Position numbers and translations under genes: made by a program. Below are positions 17,861 to 28,400 of a stretch of 64,000 nt of DNA, one piece after another; position 1 is the first letter of the stretch, and each line of letters opens with the position of its first letter. Source of the DNA: Gammaproteobacteria bacterium (lineage in GTDB: Bacteria; Pseudomonadota; Gammaproteobacteria; Enterobacterales; Kangiellaceae). The stretch spans positions 1 through 64,000 of the forward strand of contig JABXHY010000030.1 of the NCBI GenBank assembly GCA_013373375.1, read 5' to 3'. The notes beneath the pieces were generated by a model. That model did no database searches. It was not told where the DNA came from and was given only the letters and a program-made list of their open reading frames with translations.

Positions 17861-17918
17861 AGAATAAAATCCTTTCTATATCGGTTTGCTACACTTAAGC
17901 ACACGCATCGGGTATGGT

Positions 17919-17978
17919 GACTATTAATTCACCGAATAGACTATGAATGCACCGAATAGTCTATTAATGCACATAATA
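17919..17978. repeat. Three imperfect 20-bp tandem repeats in a divergent promoter region
   Basis: Units 17919-17938, 17939-17958 and 17959-17978 share the pattern GACTATTAATGCACCGAATA with one to a few changes each. The 20-bp period is close to two helical turns, so equivalent bases face the same side, as expected for an array of regulator sites. They lie 42 bp before the TPR cyclase start and 59 bp before the divergent cyclotransferase-like start. Confidence 0.6.
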
Positions 17979-18019
17979 AGACTGACACTCAACATGGTTT
18001 CGACCTTATCAAGAGTATT

Positions 18020-19990
18020 ATGTACAAACTAGTTTTAGCTTTATTATTGTCGACCACCTTTGTGAGCTTCATCTCTAAAGTATCGGCTCAAAAGACGATT
18101 GATCAAGGAGAATATGAGTCACTTGTGCCCTTCTCCGTTGATCTTAAAACTTTAACCTTTGAAGAACGCATCAATTGGTTAGAAGTACAATTAGAAACAC
18201 AATCTAGTTTCGTCCAGCGCTACAGGCTCTACCGAGAGCTTGCGCTACAATTCGCTAATCAAAACAAAGACGATAAAGTCTCCCCAATCTGCTCTATGAA
18301 CCCACCACAAGAATTTGACCTACAATATAGATTAATTTGTCTCGAGAACTCTAATAATAAAAACCGTATTAACCAACTACTAACGTTGCATAGCGATGCG
18401 ATCTCACGCAATGATGTTTTAGTCGCTGCAAAAGCACTGGACCTGGTCGCTTGGCTTGAGTCTGTGAATGGCAATATTGCTCAGGCTTTCCAAACATACG
18501 AAAAAGTCCTTCCATTGGCAGAACAGACGAATATTTATTTTCTTACCAATGTTACGCTCAATTTAGCGCTTATGTATGTATTACACGGAGATGAAGACTA
18601 TATTCAAAAAGGCATCAAACTGAAGTTGGCTGCTATCGAACGATTAAAACAACTTAAGCAAGATGATCCAAAAGCTACCGCCTATGCTGATAGGACGATA
18701 ACAGCAATCCACTTTAATATCGGGATAGCTTATGCATTACACTTAAATGATTACCGTAAAGCCATTGTTTGGTTTAGCAAGGTACCTGAGGACAATGAAG
18801 ATTTAATCGAGTCAAAATTAGTATTCTCAAGTTTATCGTATGCCGAACTTAATGACGAAGAGAACGCCAGAGAATTACTTACAAAGTCGCTAAATACAAA
18901 ACCCAGCGTTGAATTTAATAGCGATTACCTAGCTTGTTATCAGCAGATTATTCAAATTCAATTATCAATTTCAAATGACATAACTAACTGTGAACAATTG
19001 TCAGAGCAAACGCCGCTTGAAGTTAAACAAGATCTCGTCAAAAGAATGATTGAGTCAGCGCATCCCGGTTTGCAACAAATCGGTTATCAAAAGCTTTACG
19101 AACTGTATATTGATAAATTAGAGCCGCAACTGAAACAAAGCACCATGAAAGCAGCATCGAGAGCAGAACTCAGTCGATTGGAACAAGAGTCCCGCTTAAA
19201 AAGCGAATTAATTGAAAAAGAAATAGCTCTTAAAGAAGCTGAGGAAGCAAAAGTAGCCATTAGAACTAAGCTCAATATTACCTCGGTCCTTATTTTTACG
19301 TTAATTTTGATTGTCGTTTTAATGCAACTTAGGCAAAAGAAAAAGTTGGCTTTACAGTTCGAAGAAATTAGCCTGCATGATCGACTTACTGGATTGCACA
19401 ATCGCCGCTATTTAGAACAAAATATTGATCGGGAAATGAGCTTTGTGAAACGAGCTCAACATGAAGATAGTCGACAGACGATAGCTTTTTATCTTTTTGA
19501 TATCGATCATTTTAAAAATATAAATGATAGTTACGGTCACGATGTAGGTGATGCTGTATTAAAAGAGTTTTCGAAGAGAGCGCAGCAAGTTATCAGAGAC
19601 ACCGATCTTTTAGCTCGTTGGGGCGGCGAGGAGTTTTTATTGGTGTCTCGGCTGCAAAGCCTTTCTGAATATCATGGAATAGCAGAAAGAATCAGAGATG
19701 TTATGGATAACCAACGGTTTAAAGTCACAAATAACCGTGAGTTAGAAATCACCTGTACGATTGGAGGGGTTATATGCCCTAATCTTGAATCGATGAAACA
19801 AACAGTAGACTGGCCGCAGCTTGTAAAATTGGCGGATAAAGCACTTTACCTTGGCAAACATGAGCGAAGAAATTGTTGGGTGTGCATTGATCATCTTCCC
19901 GACAATGACACTTTCAACTTGGCTCTTCTAGACGATCTAAAGTCACTGGAACAGCAAAAGTTGCTCAAATTATCTCGTCATCATTCTTGA
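18020..19990 (+). CDS. Membrane diguanylate cyclase with periplasmic TPR-like region
   Basis: This 656-aa protein has a signal peptide (first 23 residues, ending VSA), then a periplasmic helical-repeat region of about 330 residues with TPR-like pairs. A coiled-coil stretch of about 50 residues rich in Glu/Lys follows, then one membrane helix (about 420-440) and a cytosolic GGDEF domain. The active motif is RWGGEEF (GGEEF 535-539), with an I-site RDTD five residues before it. The enzyme should make c-di-GMP in response to periplasmic protein or peptide contacts. It is a clear paralogue of the minus-strand gene at 48872-50905, with the same architecture and several shared stretches such as RLQRESELKS-type linkers. 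Confidence 0.92.
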   Translation: MYKLVLALLLSTTFVSFISKVSAQKTIDQGEYESLVPFSVDLKTLTFEERINWLEVQLETQSSFVQRYRLYRELALQFANQNKDDKVSPICSMNPPQEFDLQYRLICLENSNNKNRINQLLTLHSDAISRNDVLVAAKALDLVAWLESVNGNIAQAFQTYEKVLPLAEQTNIYFLTNVTLNLALMYVLHGDEDYIQKGIKLKLAAIERLKQLKQDDPKATAYADRTITAIHFNIGIAYALHLNDYRKAIVWFSKVPEDNEDLIESKLVFSSLSYAELNDEENARELLTKSLNTKPSVEFNSDYLACYQQIIQIQLSISNDITNCEQLSEQTPLEVKQDLVKRMIESAHPGLQQIGYQKLYELYIDKLEPQLKQSTMKAASRAELSRLEQESRLKSELIEKEIALKEAEEAKVAIRTKLNITSVLIFTLILIVVLMQLRQKKKLALQFEEISLHDRLTGLHNRRYLEQNIDREMSFVKRAQHEDSRQTIAFYLFDIDHFKNINDSYGHDVGDAVLKEFSKRAQQVIRDTDLLARWGGEEFLLVSRLQSLSEYHGIAERIRDVMDNQRFKVTNNRELEITCTIGGVICPNLESMKQTVDWPQLVKLADKALYLGKHERRNCWVCIDHLPDNDTFNLALLDDLKSLEQQKLLKLSRHHS

Positions 19991-20377
19991 GATAATAGTT
20001 GAGGCAACTTAATACTGCAGTTTAACCTTCATCATTCAGCCGAAACTATCAACCATCTCTACCATTCAGTAATCATCATTGATTGAGATGCTCTATTTTG
20101 CATTAGTGCTTTTTATTTATATATTTTACAAATACTTACGCCATGATTCTAATTAATTTATTAACAGTTAGTCCGGTCTAGTTTATTGCCTATCTTGTCA
20201 TAACTAAGCACATCAATTGATTAAACTCATACATTATACGCATTATCTCTAATTAGCGATATTTTGTGACGAAGCTCAACCATTTAATGGTGAAAATGCC
20301 AATCACATAGACAATAGAGAGCATATTCTTTAGATTAATAAGCAATATCTATAATAATTAATTAAATTGCAGCTGCT
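19991..20377. other. Gene-free AT-rich stretch
   Basis: About 390 bp lie between the TPR cyclase and the NarL-type regulator, both on the plus strand. No frame or strong hairpin is seen. It presumably holds the promoter for the two-component pair. An 18-bp motif at 20229-20246 nearly repeats one at 15-32. Confidence 0.45.
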
Positions 20378-21040
20378 ATGTCACCATCGTCTGTACTTAT
20401 TGTTGAAGATGATACGCCCACAGCGAATCGAGTCGCCCATGTAATAGAAACACACGACCGATTTAATCTAATTGGCGTTGCGACTAACTGTGCTGACGCA
20501 AAAATTATGTTTCGAGAGCAGCCAGCTGATGTTGTCGTTCTTGATATCGGTCTGCCAGACGGCGACGGTAAACAGTTAATTCCCGAGTTTAAACAACTGA
20601 ATCCAAATGCTTGTATCATTATGTTAAGTGCGTTTGATGACCCTAAAAATGTTATCGACGCAATTACTTTTGGTGCAAACGGGTATATTTTAAAAGATGC
20701 CGCGAATGAAGACATCGCCTTACTGATATCTCAAATGTTAGAAGGCGGCGCACCAATAAGCCCACAAATAGCCACTCATATTTTAAAGTTAATAAGAAAG
20801 CCAGAAAAAGTTCAAGCCGAGGATGCGGCTAAATTGTCAGATAAAGAGCAAGAAATCCTAATTCTTATCAGCAAAGGATACAGCTACTCAGAAATCTCCA
20901 ATATTATTAAACTAAAATACAATACCGTCGCCTCTTATATAAAAAATATTTATCGAAAACTTGATGTGTCATCACGATGTGAAGCCGTTTATGAAGCGCA
21001 ATCACAGGGATTAATTGATGAAACTAAGTTCCGTGCCTAA
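20378..21040 (+). CDS. NarL/LuxR-family response regulator
   Basis: This 220-aa transcription regulator has a receiver domain with acidic residues VEDD, phospho-acceptor Asp56 (VVLDIGLPDG) and Lys106 (YILKDA). A LuxR-type helix-turn-helix follows near residues 150-205 (LSDKEQEILILISKG, YNTVASYIKNIYRKL). It is the partner of the histidine kinase whose start codon lies inside its 3' end (23-bp overlap), so the two are co-translated. Targets are unknown. Confidence 0.93.
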   Translation: MSPSSVLIVEDDTPTANRVAHVIETHDRFNLIGVATNCADAKIMFREQPADVVVLDIGLPDGDGKQLIPEFKQLNPNACIIMLSAFDDPKNVIDAITFGANGYILKDAANEDIALLISQMLEGGAPISPQIATHILKLIRKPEKVQAEDAAKLSDKEQEILILISKGYSYSEISNIIKLKYNTVASYIKNIYRKLDVSSRCEAVYEAQSQGLIDETKFRA

Positions 21041-22946
21041 GCACAAGCTCTACATTTATCTTTCTACAGCTGTTTTTGTCATTTTGTTTGTGGTGGCAAC
21101 TGTGTACTTTTGGCTCTGGTTTCATCCAATCAAGCAGCAGAGTCCTCACCCGGCATTAACACAATTAGAAAACCCTCTATTTTTGCACGGTAGTAACAAT
21201 GTATCAGAATTAAATTTTAAGACTGCACGCAAGGTAACCTTACCTCATTTAGCACGCACAACAGAGTCACAACCTCACAATTGGTACCAATTCAATATTA
21301 CTCCTGATCAAACGCCAAAGTTATGGGGACTCTATATCCCTGGAAAGAAATGGGATATTGAATTGTATGTCAACGAAACTTTAGTAGGACAGTCTGCAAA
21401 AACTATTATTACCGACCCAAACTGGTATACCCCTTCCTACTTTTACTTTTCCAATGAGCTGTTAAATGCAAGCTCTCAAAATACGATCAAATTAAAATTA
21501 AGTTCAGCAGCAACAGCAACGTTTTTGAGCCCAATATATTTGGGCAATCACGAATACGCGTATCCGGTTTATTCAAACGACCATTTTTTTAGGGTAACAA
21601 TTCAGCAGTTTATTAATTTGTCATTATGGACGTTTTGTTTTCTGGGAATTTTTCTTTGGGCCGTAAGAAAAACAGATTACGTCTATTTATGGTTTTCATT
21701 AACCACAGCCATTTGGGCGCTACACAACTCGTTAAAATTAATTTCGGTACCCTATTTTATAGATTATGATCCATGGCGAATTCTTTTAAATAGCTCACTT
21801 TTATGGTTTGTAATTACCGCTTATATTTTTGTTTGCCGCACCTTAAAACAAAAGAGCAAGCGACCAGAGACAGTGCTTTTATCCTATGGAGCAGTTTTAC
21901 AAGTATCTTACATAGCGTTTCTTTATGTCTGGCCTGATCTTTATCGTTACTTCGCACTCTATGTATTTATGTTTAGCGTCCTCGGGATTGGTATACTGAT
22001 CGGTTTAAAACTCATAAGCTCACTCGCTGTAAAAAGACACTTTAAATTTTTAACTTGCGTTACGCTATTAGTCATTAGTGTCGGAGTGCATGATGTCATG
22101 CTGCTATTCGGCAAAATACTTGGTCCCTACTTATTACAATATTCCGCTCCTATATTATTAACGTTTTTCTTATTTCAATTGATCTCACAATTTATTCGCT
22201 CTATTAGTCATACAGAAAAGTTATTTGAGACCTATGGCCTTAACCCCGGTCTATCTCAACAAGAAGATGCTGTCATAAATTGGAAGAGTATAAAGCTGCA
22301 AGAAGAAAGTAAGGTGCTCGATAAAGAGCGAGAGCGATTTCGTCAGGAGCTGCACGATGGTTTGTCAGGTCCTCTAACATCCGTTATTTCATCACTCAGA
22401 TTTAAAGGAAATGAGTCCACTGCCCTCCTCACACCTCTTGAACAATGCATGCAGGAGATGCGAAAGATAATAAACAGTGAACGTGGAGAGTCCACCAGTC
22501 TTTGCTGTCTGTTGGCAATGTTTCGTCAAAAAATAACACCTCAATTACAACTCGTCGATTTAAAGCTTAACTGGAATCTATTCGAATTAAATCACGAACT
22601 GGAAGTTTCGGCGGAAGAGGCTCACCAGTTAACCAGAATATTACAAGAAGTGTTCACTAATATTATAAAGCATGCGCAAGCAGACCAAATATCTCTTGCG
22701 GCTTCGAGTAATCAATCCGAATTGGATGGTACGCATAAAGTGTTCATAATAATTTCCGATAATGGTATTGGTAATCAAAGTTCAAGTAATTTAAAGGAAA
22801 GAGTCGATAAAGGAAATGGTTTGGGTAACATGAAAAGTCGAGCCGCCAGTATTAATGCACAGCTCGACTTTGAATTTACACCTCAAGGAACACAGATTTC
22901 ATTGAAATTCAATTCAACAATAAGTGAAATGAGTTATTACAGTTAA
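21018..22946 (+). CDS. NarX-class sensor histidine kinase with multi-helix membrane sensor
   Basis: This is the partner kinase of the upstream regulator (642 aa from ATG 21018; a TTG one codon earlier is less likely). TM1 is near residues 12-34. It is followed by an extracytoplasmic beta-rich domain (about 40-190) resembling the jelly-roll domains of 7TM-DISM sensors, then about seven hydrophobic segments (about 195-395) and a linker. The HisKA_3 motif is FRQELHDGLSGPLTSV with His446. The ATPase region has LQEVFTNIIKHA, SDNGIG and GNGLGNMKSRA. This layout suggests sensing of a carbohydrate-like or membrane-derived ligand. Confidence 0.9.
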   Translation: MKLSSVPKHKLYIYLSTAVFVILFVVATVYFWLWFHPIKQQSPHPALTQLENPLFLHGSNNVSELNFKTARKVTLPHLARTTESQPHNWYQFNITPDQTPKLWGLYIPGKKWDIELYVNETLVGQSAKTIITDPNWYTPSYFYFSNELLNASSQNTIKLKLSSAATATFLSPIYLGNHEYAYPVYSNDHFFRVTIQQFINLSLWTFCFLGIFLWAVRKTDYVYLWFSLTTAIWALHNSLKLISVPYFIDYDPWRILLNSSLLWFVITAYIFVCRTLKQKSKRPETVLLSYGAVLQVSYIAFLYVWPDLYRYFALYVFMFSVLGIGILIGLKLISSLAVKRHFKFLTCVTLLVISVGVHDVMLLFGKILGPYLLQYSAPILLTFFLFQLISQFIRSISHTEKLFETYGLNPGLSQQEDAVINWKSIKLQEESKVLDKERERFRQELHDGLSGPLTSVISSLRFKGNESTALLTPLEQCMQEMRKIINSERGESTSLCCLLAMFRQKITPQLQLVDLKLNWNLFELNHELEVSAEEAHQLTRILQEVFTNIIKHAQADQISLAASSNQSELDGTHKVFIIISDNGIGNQSSSNLKERVDKGNGLGNMKSRAASINAQLDFEFTPQGTQISLKFNSTISEMSYYS

Positions 22947-23026
22947 CATTCTACACTTCCTCTATTCATTCATTAATACGATATTTATTCATTTACTCTG
23001 TGTTTGTTCTTTAAACCAGCTTTGAA

Positions 23027-25411
23027 TTATTCCACTCCTAAGTTTTCAAACGCAGATGTACATTCAGAAGTAGTTTCAGGTGGAGTGTCAGCAAACCGAA
23101 CAAAATCAAATCTTGCCAATGTATCACTATTACTCCAAGCATGTCCCATTACACCAACCTGAACAGTTTCAGGCATCTGATCGTGTTGGAAAAACATAGT
23201 ATTAGTGCCACCCACAGCGGGTGTGAATATTTCTGACGTGACAGACGAAGAGTTTCGCCAGGTCGTAGCAGTAGAACCATTTACTGGAGTTTGATTAAAT
23301 ATCTGCTCTTCCTGCCATGCATTATTCGCGTCAGACCAATGATAAAAATGAAACTCAGGGCCTACACGGCAAACCAATAAATACTCTTGAGTACTGGGTT
23401 GATTATTTAAAAACAAATTAGAGATTGAGCCAACGGTCTTTTTGATTTCTCTTGCATAAGCGTATTCACCATTACCCATCTGCGCACCCATATTATACAT
23501 AACCCAGTTTTCATCATTATTATGAGTACCATCAGGATCTCGGATGACAAAACCACCTGCGTTAAATCCGACATTTGGTGGGTTATTTGAATTATAACGG
23601 CTAACAACTTCAACCCTGGTTGCAACTGCAAAATTGCCTGTTACGTTTTTATAGATTAAGGGTCCGTAGGAATCTTGAAACCAAGCATTTTGATTAAAGG
23701 CCTGAGGTATTACAGAAAGCCAACCCTCTGAGATAGAAATTTGATCAGATCTGCCGTCTGGCTGATCTAAAAACAACCAGTCACTGGTATTGTCAGCTAA
23801 TAGATCAATTGTACCTTCAAATTCATCGTTAAATTCAGCTACTCCACTACCGTCACCATCTCCATCATTGCCGCCATCACCATCACCATCGCTACCTGTT
23901 CCTCCGGCACTTTCTTCAATTGGTAAAGTACATTCACTTTCATTATTGACTGTCGCAAATCGAGCATATTCAAATTGCGCTTGAATATCAGCGGGACCGG
24001 ACCAGGCGTGAGCTGTAACGCCTGCTTGTAATTCTAACGGCATGTCAGGCCGATCAAATGTTGCTAGCAAACTCCAACTCTGTTCGTTATCCATTTGACG
24101 ATAAAGTCGAAATGTATTATCGATTCGACAAATTCGGACTTCGCCATCAATGGCTCCTACATTAGAAATAATTTGAGTCGTAGAATTATTCGTCGATTCC
24201 GCCAGTGATCCTAACCAACCTCCTTGACGTCCTACCACAACCATTAACCAATCCTCACTAATAGTGTTATTACTTAACGGACTTCGAACCATAACGCCTG
24301 CAGCATTATAATTGCTTGCTGGTGCACTTAGTGGCTCATCTGGCTGGCCGACATTAACTTGAGTGCTTACCACAAAGTTTCCACTGATATTTTTGAAAAA
24401 CAAAGGACCGTCTTGGTTTTGATACCATCCAGTATTGGTTGGCTCTAATGTTAATTGACTTTCATTCTCACCATTAACATCGACTAAGGTATATTGAGCT
24501 GGCCGTGACTCTACCTGATGTAAACGGGTCCAATTGTCTAAGCTTGTTGGTTCACTAAACTCATCAGAAATATCTAAAGCTGTTAATGACTCAGGTGGTT
24601 CGATTGGAGGCTCTATTGGAGGAACATCTTGAAAGTCATTACAGTTTTGCAAAGATAAGGGCGTCGTAAATTCAATTGAGTCAAACATTGCGCTCATGTC
24701 TGAAGGCGATTGATAAGCATTTAAAACAATTCCAACCTGAACCTGATTACTGATATCGGGACGATTATAAGACGTTAGCAACTCCCATTGCGCACCAACA
24801 CCAAATCGTCTTAACAGTTGATATTCAGTACCTATTCTGCAAATCCTTAACTGACCACTATTCGGTCCTGCTTGAAATTGAAAAGGTGTTGATGACACTG
24901 TGGTGCTTCTGGTAAGCGTTCCGGTTCCTGAAGCCTGCTGTCCAATATCTACCATGACATAATTTTGGTTACCCGCTACGCTATTTTGATCACGAACTAT
25001 TATTCCTGCAGAGTTATAACTATTCGACGGAGGTTGGGTTGGATTATTCTCATTAACAACACTAGCATCGAGTGTCACCATAAAATCGCCAGCCAGATTT
25101 TTATACAATAGTGGCGCTACATTATTCATATACCAATAGCCGTTTTCCAAGTTAAAGATTAACTGTCCCTCTGTATTTATCGAAAGTTCAGTGATTTGCG
25201 ATGGAAGACTCTCCTGCTCGTGTCTTAATAACCAGTCAGAAAGCGTCTCCGAGTTACTAAAGTCGTCTGATAAAACTGAAATATCACATTGATTAGAACC
25301 GAGTGGTTCATCTAAGCAAGCGTTTGTTTCAGCCCGTAGATTTCCGCACACAGATAACAGTGGCCCGCAAACCAAAGCAATGTAAATTAAACTATGTTTT
25401 GCCTTAAACAT
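23027..25411 (-). CDS. Secreted protein with three DUF1349/concanavalin-like domains
   Basis: This 794-aa exported protein is built of three homologous domains of about 200 residues (roughly 40-250, 275-500 and 530-790). Each shows the order FSxxxSLxxWxxxH, then GPLxxKNxxGxFxVxxxVxV, then SYNxAGxxVR, then a WxLLxxFxRPD-type strand and a final FDxxxFA. The repeats resemble DUF1349 / enolase-regulation-like concanavalin A lectin folds, seen in sugar-binding or glycosidase-associated proteins. An Asp/Gly-rich linker (encoded at 23847-23905) separates domains 2 and 3 and could bind calcium. AAGGAGAG at 25417-25424 fixes this start. It overlaps the end of the upstream cytochrome gene by 8 bp. Confidence 0.75.
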   Translation of the reverse strand: MFKAKHSLIYIALVCGPLLSVCGNLRAETNACLDEPLGSNQCDISVLSDDFSNSETLSDWLLRHEQESLPSQITELSINTEGQLIFNLENGYWYMNNVAPLLYKNLAGDFMVTLDASVVNENNPTQPPSNSYNSAGIIVRDQNSVAGNQNYVMVDIGQQASGTGTLTRSTTVSSTPFQFQAGPNSGQLRICRIGTEYQLLRRFGVGAQWELLTSYNRPDISNQVQVGIVLNAYQSPSDMSAMFDSIEFTTPLSLQNCNDFQDVPPIEPPIEPPESLTALDISDEFSEPTSLDNWTRLHQVESRPAQYTLVDVNGENESQLTLEPTNTGWYQNQDGPLFFKNISGNFVVSTQVNVGQPDEPLSAPASNYNAAGVMVRSPLSNNTISEDWLMVVVGRQGGWLGSLAESTNNSTTQIISNVGAIDGEVRICRIDNTFRLYRQMDNEQSWSLLATFDRPDMPLELQAGVTAHAWSGPADIQAQFEYARFATVNNESECTLPIEESAGGTGSDGDGDGGNDGDGDGSGVAEFNDEFEGTIDLLADNTSDWLFLDQPDGRSDQISISEGWLSVIPQAFNQNAWFQDSYGPLIYKNVTGNFAVATRVEVVSRYNSNNPPNVGFNAGGFVIRDPDGTHNNDENWVMYNMGAQMGNGEYAYAREIKKTVGSISNLFLNNQPSTQEYLLVCRVGPEFHFYHWSDANNAWQEEQIFNQTPVNGSTATTWRNSSSVTSEIFTPAVGGTNTMFFQHDQMPETVQVGVMGHAWSNSDTLARFDFVRFADTPPETTSECTSAFENLGVE

Positions 25412-28400
25412 TTTGACTCTCCTTGTTGTTGGCTGAGTAGCGAATTCGAAAATAATACGATCTCCGAACAACTAAAATCATTAACATTAAAATCAGTAAG
25501 TTCGAAAGATTACCGATAGTAATTTCTGTCTCTTCTGTGATACGAATGTTTTTCTGTGTTGTTGAGGTTAGGCCAGAATTATCCATCACTGTTAGTGTCA
25601 CTAAATATTCACCTGGCTCCTGAAATACAGTTGCGGCGATAGACAGATCAGATACAAGACCATTTCCAAAGTCCCACGAATAACTGATGATTTCACCGTC
25701 ACTATCCAAAGAAGGACTGGCAAAAAATGAAACTGTTGCCGGAGCGTCAAACGAATCAGATGAATAAGAAAACTCTGCTGTTGGGCTAATTTCTGTAACC
25801 GTAATATTTTTAGTAATACTGTGACTGTTGCCAGCACTATCGCTCACCGTTAATTCAACGGCATAAACACCAGCTTGATTGTAAGTGTGAATCACCGATA
25901 AACCTTCAGCAGTATTGTTATCACCGAACTGCCAGTTGTACTGAACGATTTCACCGGAATCATCAGTGCTTAAGCTTCCATCAAAAGAAATTGCAACGTT
26001 TACTGGCGTGTCATTTGAAAACGCAAAATCGGCAGTCGGCGCAATTTGATCCGGAAATGGAATACCTTGTTCAAAACCATCAATTTGTAATAAATAATCA
26101 ACTAAACGTTCTTTATCTTGAACCGATAGATGAGCGGTTACACCATGGTCATCATTACTATTAAGATTGATAACTTCGAGTAAAGTCGATGCAGAACCAT
26201 CGTGCAAATAAGGCGCAGTTTTCCATACACCGCGAAGAGTTGGGGTGTCGAGCCCTGTTAACTCATCACCTAACCGATTGCCACTGGAGTCTTTTAATGT
26301 TCCGACATCAAATAGTTGATTTGTTTCAGAATTGGTAAATGATTCTCCACCGTGACATCCATGGCATCCTGACTCAATAAAGATCTGTTTTCCCTGTACA
26401 GCACTTGCCGTTAAGCTGCCGTTGTTTTCACGGAAAGGACTTCTTGGAATTGTTGTTGCTCCTAATGAACTTACATACGAAGCTAATGCGTCTAACTCGT
26501 CAGATAAACCTGCTTTTGGATCGCCAAGTGGGTCACTTCTAGTTCCCGCATTAAATACTTGGTCAGATAAAAATCCAGTACCACTGAATAACTCCCGAAT
26601 ATCACCTTCAAAGTCCTGGATCTCATCAAAGTTTGCAGTCCAGTGCACTCGTCCGTGTTGCATTCCTGCTTGTCCGGTTAAAGACGTTGTATTTCGCAAC
26701 CCTTCACCCATTTGAGTGTGATCCCAAGTTTGGCCATCACTTTCTCCATCAAGATGACACGCTGCGCAAGAGATATAACCATCTTGCCCCATCCTAGGAT
26801 CTTGTGCGTTATAAAAAATTTGTTTTCCAGTTAAAATTTGTTGTTGTAATAGTTCATTAGTCACCATACTTATCGGACTCTGTAGCTCTGGTAATTCAAA
26901 TGAAGTATTTGTTAAAACGCCAGAGCCATCAAATACTGAAATATTACGACTCAGGAAATTTTTAACGAACACTCTTGATGTTTCATGATCAATTGCAATA
27001 GCGTCTGGAGCTCGACCCACCTCTACTCGAGTAATTTCATTACCGGTAAATGGATTGAGTACAATTAATCTATTATTTCCCATAAGCGTAACAAACAATT
27101 GATTTCCACTTTGACTGTAAACGGTCGACGAGGGAAGTACAGAGTCATCTATATCAAAAGAGCTATTTTCGACTTGATTAGAACTTAAATTAATGGGAGA
27201 TATTAATGCACGTTTAATTGTTTCGAAGTTTCTTAATTGCTCATCTCGTTGCAACCCACGTAAAATATTATCCTTATTACTTAACACCATTGCTCTGTCG
27301 GAATTCGGATTTAACGCTATACCAAGTAAATAATTAGGTAAGCCTCTACCTTCTACAGGTGAATCTTCAGTCTGCGTGTCAATTGGGAGTTGGATTACCG
27401 TCGACAATGAAAAATCGTTGGCATTAATTTTCCAGACTATACCAGCATTACCCCGAGAAATTTTTTGTGTAATGTAAAGAAAATCATCATTACCCGATAG
27501 AGCAAACGCATGAGGCTCTCCCGTCAAATTAATACTTCCGGGAACGACATCTCTCGTATTTGCATTTAGACGCAAGACAGACTTTTTACCCGAAAGCACG
27601 ACATATCCTGTGTCGCTTTGTTGTTCAAATAATACAGCGACCGGTGCGGCCCCATATCCTAGTTGGACGCTTTCTATAATTTGATTGTTATCCGGATCAA
27701 TTACCTTAATCGAATCATCGCCAAAGCAGGTAACCCAAATTTGGTCACGAACATCTAACGCTATGGAAGTTGGTTTATCACATACGTTTATTTCGACTAA
27801 ACCAGAAAGCTCATCAACGTGAATGTGGCTTACCGTCGCGTTGTCTGGGTTGACACTCCACAACCTCCTTCTTTGTTGATCGATAAGTAATCGAGACGAC
27901 TGCTGTGGATAGAGCTCAGGTTCAGGTTCGACGATTTGAACGTTAAGAGTAAGTGATGTTACAAGTTGAGCAGAATCTCTTACCTGTAGAGTCAATATGA
28001 AATTTCCAGCACTTAGATATTGATGCTGAACTGTTGGGCTGGATACCCATGTTGTTGTGTTACCATCACCAAAGTCCCAACGGTATTCCAGAGGGTCGTC
28101 ATCTGGATCAGATGCACTTGCCGCAATTTCAATTACACTATTAACCAGTAGTGGTAGAGATTGAGTTATTGTGACTGCGCTTATGATCGGAGCAGAGTTA
28201 TTACCGCCATCAATTTCACTGCCAGTAGAGAACTGAAATTCATATGGTTCGATTGTATTACCAGCAACATCCTCGATTCCCGCGACTATTAATGTATAAG
28301 TTGTATCTTCAATGAGATTTTGTTTTGGAATGATATTAATCACATCATGCTGAGACGATGTTATAACTGTCTCAACGACTTGCCCGGAAGAGCTCGTTAG

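Noticed and set aside
17919-17978. CRISPR-like array
   Set aside because: Units are directly adjacent with no spacers and no cas genes are present; the same holds for the 8-, 14- and 19-bp arrays.
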